From contig NZ_JTHL01000001.1 of NCBI RefSeq assembly GCF_000818195.1, positions 2,648,165-2,686,416 on the forward strand: a stretch of 38,252 bases of DNA, given 5' to 3'. The DNA is from Streptomyces sp. 150FB (GTDB lineage: Bacteria; Actinomycetota; Actinomycetes; Streptomycetales; Streptomycetaceae). Below the pieces are notes generated by a model. It saw only the letters and a list, made by a program, of their open reading frames with translations, did no database searches and was not told the origin of the DNA. Below are positions 33,394 through 38,252 of this stretch, one piece after another. The stretch's first letter is position 1. Every line of letters starts with the position of its first letter. The translations under genes were made by a program, and so were the position numbers.

Positions 33394-33502
33394 GAAGAAC
33401 CTGCTCCAGACCGTGCCGGACTGATGACCTTGCGAGAAACGTGTGAAAACAGATGCAAACAGATGAGACGTGAATCGTTGAAGACGGAATCGTCAACAGT
33501 TA

Positions 33503-35008
33503 TTAAACATCTTCCTGCCGGTCCAGCACCGAGGCGAGGACCTGGTCGAAGCCCGACACCCCCGAGGTGCTGCGCGTCGGGTCCTGCTGGCGTACGTCGA
33601 TGACATGGCCGGTCAGCTCGGACAGCAGCACGTCCAGGGACGTCCTGGCGACCGCCTCCGAGGAGAGCAGCGATCCGGCGGGCTCCTGGCCGAACGCCTT
33701 GGTGCGCATGGGCGTGGCGGTGCGCTCGGGGTTCACGCAGTTCACCCGGATGCCGTCGCCGGCCCATTCGTCGGAGAGGGCCTGGGTGAGGTTCACCATG
33801 GCCGCCTTCGTGGAGGAGTAGAGGCTGTACTCGGCGCGGCCGCGCGTGTAGCTGCTGGACGTGTAGAGCAGCAACTGCCCCTTGGTCTCCACCAGGTACT
33901 TGTACGAGGCGCGGGCGATCTGCACCGGCGCCAGGTAGTTGACGTTCAGCGCTTCCTGGATGGTGGTGTTGTCGGTCTCGGCCAGCTTGCCGATCCGCAG
34001 CACACCGGCGGTGTTGATCACGTAGTCGATGCGGCCGGTCTCGCCGTACGCGCGGGACAGCGCGTCGTCGACGTGCTCCGGGTTCTCCACATGCGTACCC
34101 GTGGTGGAGCGGCCCAGCGCGTAGACCTTGGCGCCGAAGCTCTCCGCCAGCTTGGCGATGTCGGCGCCGATGCCGTACGAGCCGCCGAAGACGACCAGCG
34201 TCTTGTCGGCCAGCAGCTCGCGGTACGCGTCGTCGGACGCCTGCTCGGGCGCGGCGGCCGAGGCGAGCTGGAAGAGCTTGTCGGCGAGGAAGACATCGAC
34301 CGGCTGGGTGACCTTCATGTTGTACTCGTCGCCGGCGACCACGTAGATCGGCACGTCGGGCAGGTACTTCAGCACGACGGAACAGTCGTCGGTGGCCTGG
34401 AAGTTGGGGTCGCCCGCCGCCACTTCGTACGCCTTGCGGATGGTCGAGAGCTTGAACGCCTGCGGGGTCTGGCCGCGCCGCAGCCGGGACCGGTCCGGCA
34501 CGTCGGTGATGAACTCGCCGTCGCCGCCGTGCGTCCGGGTCACGATGATCGTATCGGCGGACGGGATCGCCACGTCCACCGCCTCGTAGCGCTCCAGCGC
34601 GTCCACGCAGTCCTTGATGACGCGCTGCGAGAGCAGCGGGCGTACGGCGTCGTGGAACAGGACGTTGCGGTCCTGCCCCTCGGCCAGGCCCTCACCCAGC
34701 GCCGAGATGGCGCGCTCGGTGGTCTCGTTACGGGTGGCGCCGCCCTCGATGATCTTCTTGACCTTGGTCAGCCCGGACTTGGCCACGATCTTCTCGATGT
34801 CGGGCACATAGCCCGGGGCCATCAGCACGATCACGTCGTCGATGGAGTCGGCCTGCTGGAAGATCGAGAGGGTGTGCTCGATCACCGCCTTACCCGCGAT
34901 CTTCAGCAACTGCTTCGGGATCGACAGGCCCACACGCTGACCGGTACCACCCGCCAGGACGACGGCGGTGGTGCGGGGCTTCGCGGTGGACGCGGAAGTT
35001 GCAGACAC
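33503..35008 (-). CDS. Cytidylyltransferase-SDR fusion, probable CDP-ribitol synthase (TarI-TarJ/Bcs1-like)
   Basis: 501 aa. The N-terminal half (about 13-250) is an IspD/TarI cytidylyltransferase: VVLAGGTGQRVGLSIPKQLL, GGATRNETTERA, FHDAVRPLLS and RGQTPQAFK. The C-terminal half (about 268-490) is a short-chain dehydrogenase: LVVFGGSYGIGADIAKLAES (GxxxGIG, 274-281), INTAG (331-335), SSSY, and the catalytic Y397-K401 in YSSTK. In other bacteria a reductase plus CTP transferase makes CDP-ribitol from ribulose-5-phosphate, and a single-chain bifunctional version exists in Haemophilus (Bcs1). This pairing and the glycerophosphotransferase downstream point to a polyol-phosphate polymer. Start GTG 35008. 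The 109-bp gap to the next gene is AT-rich with a tandem AAACAGATG repeat (33447-33465). Confidence 0.9.
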   Translation of the reverse strand: MSATSASTAKPRTTAVVLAGGTGQRVGLSIPKQLLKIAGKAVIEHTLSIFQQADSIDDVIVLMAPGYVPDIEKIVAKSGLTKVKKIIEGGATRNETTERAISALGEGLAEGQDRNVLFHDAVRPLLSQRVIKDCVDALERYEAVDVAIPSADTIIVTRTHGGDGEFITDVPDRSRLRRGQTPQAFKLSTIRKAYEVAAGDPNFQATDDCSVVLKYLPDVPIYVVAGDEYNMKVTQPVDVFLADKLFQLASAAAPEQASDDAYRELLADKTLVVFGGSYGIGADIAKLAESFGAKVYALGRSTTGTHVENPEHVDDALSRAYGETGRIDYVINTAGVLRIGKLAETDNTTIQEALNVNYLAPVQIARASYKYLVETKGQLLLYTSSSYTRGRAEYSLYSSTKAAMVNLTQALSDEWAGDGIRVNCVNPERTATPMRTKAFGQEPAGSLLSSEAVARTSLDVLLSELTGHVIDVRQQDPTRSTSGVSGFDQVLASVLDRQEDV

Positions 35009-35108
35009 AGGACTGACCTACCTTGCGGGCTCAGAGGATGTAGGGATGGTCCCACCCGCGGATAACGTCTTGCAAGGTGGACCACGGCCGTACGCCACCG
35101 GCCCGCAA

Positions 35109-35144
35109 CCCCTGGTTCACCTGCGGAGTCTAGGTCACCAGGGG
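35109..35144 (-). other. Hairpin in the gene-free gap between obgE and the CDP-polyol gene
   Basis: The 346-bp stretch 35009-35354 holds no convincing gene. CCCCTGGT (35109-35116) pairs with ACCAGGGG (35137-35144), with an inner ACCT/AGGT pair. About 30-90 bp before the fusion-enzyme start, ACCTTGC and GCAAGGT arms about 50 nt apart, and a GCGGG/CCCGC pair in between, can form alternative pairings. The rest shows nothing I can name. Confidence 0.4.
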
Positions 35145-35301
35145 GAGCGGTCAGCGGTCGCACGTGAAGGACACCACAGAAGATTCACTTCGGAGCACCA
35201 CGGGCTCCGAATGAGACCGTACGCAGCGCGCCCGCGCCCTCACCGGCTGCCACAAAGGGGCGGGCGGCCACGGAGATCCGCGACCGCCCGGACGGCGGAC
35301 A

Positions 35302-35339
35302 AGAGCGGGCGGCCGACCTGCTCCGGCCCACCCCGCTCT
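35302..35339 (-). terminator. Terminator of the rplU-rpmA-obgE operon
   Basis: An outer 8-bp stem (AGAGCGGG 35302-35309 with 35332-35339) and an inner 5-bp stem (GGCCG/CGGCC) with an 8-nt loop are followed on the minus strand by TTGTCC. It lies 15 bp past the obgE stop. Confidence 0.7.
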
Positions 35340-35354
35340 GCCCCTCCGTACCTG

Positions 35355-36791
35355 CTAGAAGGGGTCGAACTCGTCGTACTCCCGCTGCGGGTCGTCGCGC
35401 TCCGCTTCGCGGTCCCTGCGCCGCTGCGACGCGGGCCTGGGCGCTTCAAGGCGGTGGTCCTCGCCGCGCCTGCCGAGCATCTCGGCGCCGGCCATCATCG
35501 TCGGCTCCCAGTCGAAGACGACCGCGTCGTCCTCGGCGCCGATGGCCACCCCGTCGCCCGCCCTGGCACCGGTCTTCATCAGCTTGGCCTCGACACCGAG
35601 GCGGCTGAGGCGGTCGGCGAGGTAGCCCACGGCCTCGTCGTTGCTGAAGTCGGTCTGCCGGACCCAGCGCTCGGGCTTCTCCCCGCGTACGCGGTAGATG
35701 CCGTCCTCGTCCACGGTGACGGTGAAACCGGCGTCGTCGACGGCCTTCGGACGGATGACGACGCGGGTCGCCTCCTCCTGCGGCTTGTCTGCGCGGGCCT
35801 TGGCGACGATCTCGGCGAGCGCGAACGAGACCTCTTTGAGGCCGAGATGAGCCACGGCCGAGACCTCGAAAACCTTGTAGCCGCGCTTCTCCAGGTCGGG
35901 ACGGATGATGTCGGCGAGGTCCTGGCCCTCCGGGATGTCGACCTTGTTGAGGACGACGACACGGGGACGGTCGTCCAGACCGCCGTACAGCGTCAGCTCC
36001 TCCTCGATGACATCGAGGTCGGTGACCGGGTCCCGGTCGGACTCCAGCGTCGCCGTGTCGAGGACGTGTACGAGGACCGAGCAGCGCTCGACATGGCGCA
36101 GGAACTCAAGGCCGAGCCCGCGCCCCTGGCTCGCGCCGGGGATCAGTCCCGGCACGTCGGCGACCGTGTAGACGGTCGAACCGGCCGTGACGACACCGAG
36201 GTTGGGGATGAGCGTGGTGAACGGGTAGTCGGCGATCTTCGGCCGGGCCGCGGACAGCACCGAGATCAGCGACGACTTGCCCGCGCTCGGGTAGCCGACG
36301 AGCGCCACATCGGCGACGCTCTTCAGCTCCAGGACGATGTCACCGCCGCCACCGGGTACGCCGAACAGCGCGAAGCCGGGCGCCTTGCGGCGCGCCGAGG
36401 CCAGCGCGGCGTTGCCGAGACCGCCACGGCCGCCCTCGGCGGCGACGTACCTGGTGCCGTTCCCCACCAGGTCGGCGAGGACGTTGCCCTGCCTGTCCTG
36501 GACGACCGTGCCGTCGGGGACCGGCAGGATCAGGTCCACGCCGTCCTTGCCCGAGCGGTTGCCGCCCTCGCCCGGCTTGCCGTTGGTCGCCTTGCGGTGG
36601 GACGAGTAGTGGTAGTCGAGCAGCGTCGTCACGTCCTGGTCGACGACCAGGATGACGTCGCCGCCACGGCCGCCGTTGCCGCCGTCGGGTCCGCCGAGCG
36701 GCTTGAACTTCTCACGGTGTACGGAGGCGCAGCCGTGGCCTCCGTTACCCGCGGCGACATGCAGCTCGACGCGGTCCACGAAGGTGGTCAT
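35355..36791 (-). CDS. obgE: Obg/CgtA family GTPase
   Basis: 478 aa. The Gly-rich Obg fold is at 2-158 ([20 protein letters not shown] and GGNGGRGGD). The G domain follows, with P-loop GYPSAGKSS (166-174), DVPGLI, and NKVD. A C-terminal OCT domain contains the [15 protein letters not shown] segment, and an acidic/basic tail ends DEFDPF. Obg binds the 50S subunit and links GTP/ppGpp levels with ribosome assembly; in S. coelicolor it affects aerial mycelium onset. GGAGG lies 8 nt before ATG 36791. The reading to 36830 is an artefact of the upstream gap. It forms an operon with rplU and rpmA, with a hairpin in between. Confidence 0.98.
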   Translation of the reverse strand: MTTFVDRVELHVAAGNGGHGCASVHREKFKPLGGPDGGNGGRGGDVILVVDQDVTTLLDYHYSSHRKATNGKPGEGGNRSGKDGVDLILPVPDGTVVQDRQGNVLADLVGNGTRYVAAEGGRGGLGNAALASARRKAPGFALFGVPGGGGDIVLELKSVADVALVGYPSAGKSSLISVLSAARPKIADYPFTTLIPNLGVVTAGSTVYTVADVPGLIPGASQGRGLGLEFLRHVERCSVLVHVLDTATLESDRDPVTDLDVIEEELTLYGGLDDRPRVVVLNKVDIPEGQDLADIIRPDLEKRGYKVFEVSAVAHLGLKEVSFALAEIVAKARADKPQEEATRVVIRPKAVDDAGFTVTVDEDGIYRVRGEKPERWVRQTDFSNDEAVGYLADRLSRLGVEAKLMKTGARAGDGVAIGAEDDAVVFDWEPTMMAGAEMLGRRGEDHRLEAPRPASQRRRDREAERDDPQREYDEFDPF

Positions 36792-36841
36792 GGGGATTGC
36801 CTCCAGTACATACGGAAATGTCTTAGCCACAACACGCGAAA

Positions 36842-36878
36842 GGCGGACCCGCTTCCCCTCGGGGAAGTGAGGTCCGCC
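36842..36878 (-). terminator. Hairpin between rpmA and obgE, possible partial terminator
   Basis: An outer 8-bp stem (GGCGGACC 36842-36849 with 36871-36878) and an inner 7-bp stem (CTTCCCC/GGGGAAG, loop TC) are followed by TTTCG on the minus strand. It could lower obgE expression relative to the ribosomal protein genes. Confidence 0.65.
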
Positions 36879-36914
36879 CTCGCGAAGAAAACGTTCCGGA
36901 AAAGCCTGGCCGAG

Positions 36915-37178
36915 TTAGGCGACCTGGGCGACCGGAACGATGTTCACGACCCTGCGACCACGCGCGGTGCCGAACTCGACAGCACCGGCGTTGAGCGCGA
37001 ACAGGGTGTCGTCATTGCCACGACCGACGCCGGAGCCCGGGTGGAAGTGTGTGCCGCGCTGACGGACCAGGATCTCACCGGCGTTGACGACCTGACCGCC
37101 GAAGCGCTTCACGCCGAGCCGCTGAGCATTGGAATCGCGCCCGTTCCGAGTGGACGATGCGCCCTTCTTATGTGCCAT
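36915..37178 (-). CDS. rpmA: 50S ribosomal protein L27
   Basis: 87 aa. [20 protein letters not shown] and [19 protein letters not shown], ending NIVPV, match L27. The N-terminal tail reaches the peptidyl-transferase centre. It starts 14 bp after rplU and is co-transcribed with it. Confidence 0.98.
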   Translation of the reverse strand: MAHKKGASSTRNGRDSNAQRLGVKRFGGQVVNAGEILVRQRGTHFHPGSGVGRGNDDTLFALNAGAVEFGTARGRRVVNIVPVAQVA

Positions 37179-37192
37179 GTCTCCTCAGTCCC

Positions 37193-37513
37193 TTACTTCG
37201 CAGCCGCGGGGATGCCGGTGACCTTGATCGCCGTGTACTGCTGGCGGTGGCCCTGGCGACGGCGGTAACCCGTCTTGTTCTTGTAGCGAAGAATGTCGAT
37301 CTTCACACCCTTGTGGTGGTCGACGACCTCAGCCGTGACCTTGATGCCGTCAAGCACCCACGGGTCGCTGGTGACGGTCTCACCGTCGACCACGAGCAGG
37401 GTCGAGAGCTCGACCGTGTCGCCAACCTTGGCGGTGGGAATCTTGTCAACCTCAACGATGTCGTCGACAGCAACCTTGTGCTGGCGACCACCGCTGCGCA
37501 CGATGGCGTACAC
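37193..37513 (-). CDS. rplU: 50S ribosomal protein L21
   Basis: 106 aa from GTG 37513. [19 protein letters not shown] and [17 protein letters not shown] are L21 signatures. It binds 23S rRNA. GAGTGAG lies a few nt before the start. A promoter about 170 bp upstream and a structured leader in between suggest control in the 5' UTR. Confidence 0.98.
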   Translation of the reverse strand: MYAIVRSGGRQHKVAVDDIVEVDKIPTAKVGDTVELSTLLVVDGETVTSDPWVLDGIKVTAEVVDHHKGVKIDILRYKNKTGYRRRQGHRQQYTAIKVTGIPAAAK

Positions 37514-37560
37514 GCGATCTCACTCTCGCTCGGAACGGAACTCCTGATGCCAGCCGTTCG

Positions 37561-37634
37561 CACGGGCCGGGGCCCGTGACGGTCCTGAAGGACGAGCGGC
37601 CTCCCCCGGGAGATCCACGAGGTGGAGATCCGGG
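37561..37634 (-). promoter_or_regulatory. Structured leader of rplU
   Basis: Two hairpins lie in the roughly 160-nt leader. One is 37561-37578 (CACGGGC/GCCCGTG with a 4-nt loop). The other is 37605-37634 (CCCGG/CCGGG outer, TCCAC/GTGGA inner, 3-nt loop). Their position between promoter and start fits autogenous control by a ribosomal protein, but no known family is recognised. Confidence 0.4.
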
Positions 37635-37681
37635 AGGTGGGTGCTCAGGAGTGGGCGCGCATAACAACACGCCGAAGGTTT

Positions 37682-37711
37682 AGACTACGGGGCCGCTGTA
37701 CGGGGGGTCAA
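37682..37711 (-). promoter_or_regulatory. Promoter of rplU-rpmA-obgE
   Basis: On the minus strand TTGACC (37706-37711), an 18-bp spacer and TAGTCT (37682-37687, TAnnnT). This is a good vegetative (HrdB-type) promoter match, directly after the rne terminator. Transcription should begin near 37675. Confidence 0.7.
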
Positions 37712-37712
37712 A

Positions 37713-37754
37713 CCAGGTGCCCCGCCTCCGGAGGTCCGGAGGCGGGGCACCTGG
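37713..37754 (-). terminator. Terminator of rne
   Basis: A perfect 19-bp stem (CCAGGTGCCCCGCCTCCGG 37713-37731 with 37736-37754) has a 4-nt loop, 21 bp past the rne stop and touching the rplU promoter. No U-run follows. Confidence 0.85.
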
Positions 37755-37775
37755 CATGTGGTCGTACAGCGACGG

Positions 37776-38252
37776 TCAGTCCTCGGTGGGCGCTGACACT
37801 CCGCGTGACGGCTCTTCGGCGGCGACGGTCTTCTTCGAGGCCGACTTCGTCGTCTTCTTGGCGGTCGTCTTCTTCGCCGCCGTCTTCTTGGCCGTTGTCG
37901 TCTTCTTGGCTACGGCCTTCTTCGCCGTGGTGGCCTTCTTGGCGGTCTTGCGGACCGCCTTCTTGGCCGGCGCGGCTTCGGTGGTGGTGTCGGGAGCGCT
38001 GTCGGTGGTGCCCGTGTCCGTCGCTTCGGAAGCGGCGGCCTGTACGGGCTCCTCGGCCGGCTCGTCGGCCTTCACCGGCGAGCTGACCACGACAACCGCG
38101 GCCTCGTCGGCGCCCGAGGGCGAACCGGCAGGCGCGGTGACCTTACGGGTCGCCCTGCGGCGCGCACGCGGCGGAGCGGCGACGGGTGCGTCCCCGGCCT
38201 CCGGCGTCTCGGCCGCGACCGGCTCGGGTACGGCCACCGGCTCGGCGGCCAC
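37776..38252 (-). CDS. rne: RNase E/G C-terminal tail (partial, catalytic part outside window)
   Basis: The open frame runs off the right edge; only the last 158 codons are here. The segment is low complexity: Ala/Pro/Glu-rich, an RRRATRKV basic patch, then a long Lys/Ala/Thr repeat tail (AKKAVRKTAKKATTAKK and AKKTTAKKTTKSASKK) ending VSAPTED. Such Lys-rich tails follow the catalytic domain of actinobacterial RNase E/G, and the gene directly upstream of rplU in Streptomyces is rne. The identity therefore rests on synteny and tail composition. The tail probably binds RNA or partner proteins. Confidence 0.7.
   Translation of the reverse strand: MAAEPVAVPEPVAAETPEAGDAPVAAPPRARRRATRKVTAPAGSPSGADEAAVVVVSSPVKADEPAEEPVQAAASEATDTGTTDSAPDTTTEAAPAKKAVRKTAKKATTAKKAVAKKTTTAKKTAAKKTTAKKTTKSASKKTVAAEEPSRGVSAPTED

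Noticed and set aside
1..38252. CRISPR arrays, insertion sequences, prophage or replication origin
   Set aside because: No spaced repeats, transposase, integrase or phage structural motifs were seen on either strand.

Overview
The window is a Streptomyces-type chromosome segment. The base composition is very high in G+C, codon third positions are almost all G or C, GTG starts are frequent, and the gene order comEC-comEA-degV-leuS ... rsfS-LCP-nadD ... proA-proB ... obgE-rpmA-rplU-rne matches what I know of the conserved core of Streptomyces chromosomes. Most genes lie on the minus strand. Both edges cut a gene: the first codons of comEC at the left and the C-terminal tail of RNase E/G at the right.

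Left part (1-6.4 kb): competence-type proteins ComEC/ComEA, a DegV fatty-acid-binding protein, a small membrane-anchored coiled-coil protein, and leuS. leuS is preceded by a leader peptide with adjacent Leu codons and an intrinsic terminator, that is, a classical attenuator. Next come a strong hairpin and a tRNA-Ala(GGC).

6.4-11.4 kb lies between two identical tRNA-Ala(GGC) genes. It holds two tiny translationally coupled Cys-rich (zinc-ribbon-like) proteins, one only 26 aa long. It also holds a drug-efflux-type MFS transporter divergent from an XRE/MmyB-type regulator, and an FMN-dependent monooxygenase of the NtaA/SnaA/DszA group. The monooxygenase is preceded by a short Cys-ending leader peptide of the kind found before actinobacterial sulfur genes.

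11.5-22.5 kb is core again: a histidine phosphatase that seems to start at CTG in a CTGA overlap with rsfS, then rsfS, an LCP-family wall-polymer transferase with a long glutamine-rich cytoplasmic head, nadD, two small membrane proteins, an M48 metalloprotease, two membrane proteins sharing a VVFDE motif, proA, a hypothetical gene and proB.

22.6-35.0 kb, between proB and obgE, is a cell-surface glycopolymer locus. It has two related GT2 glycosyltransferases, all four dTDP-L-rhamnose genes (rmlA, B, C, D), a SAM methyltransferase, a membrane-anchored CDP-glycerol-type glycerophosphotransferase, and a cytidylyltransferase-SDR fusion resembling CDP-ribitol synthases. Together these suggest a rhamnose-containing, possibly ribitol-phosphate wall polymer. 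The LCP protein about 8 kb away is a candidate for attaching such a polymer to peptidoglycan. The intergenic gaps in this locus are locally AT-rich and carry strong dyads, including a perfect TGTGA-N6-TCACA site.

The right end (35.3-38.2 kb) is the rplU-rpmA-obgE operon, with a clear promoter and terminators, followed by rne. No CRISPR array, insertion sequence, rRNA or origin was seen. All family and function assignments come from reading motifs by eye; no database search was run.
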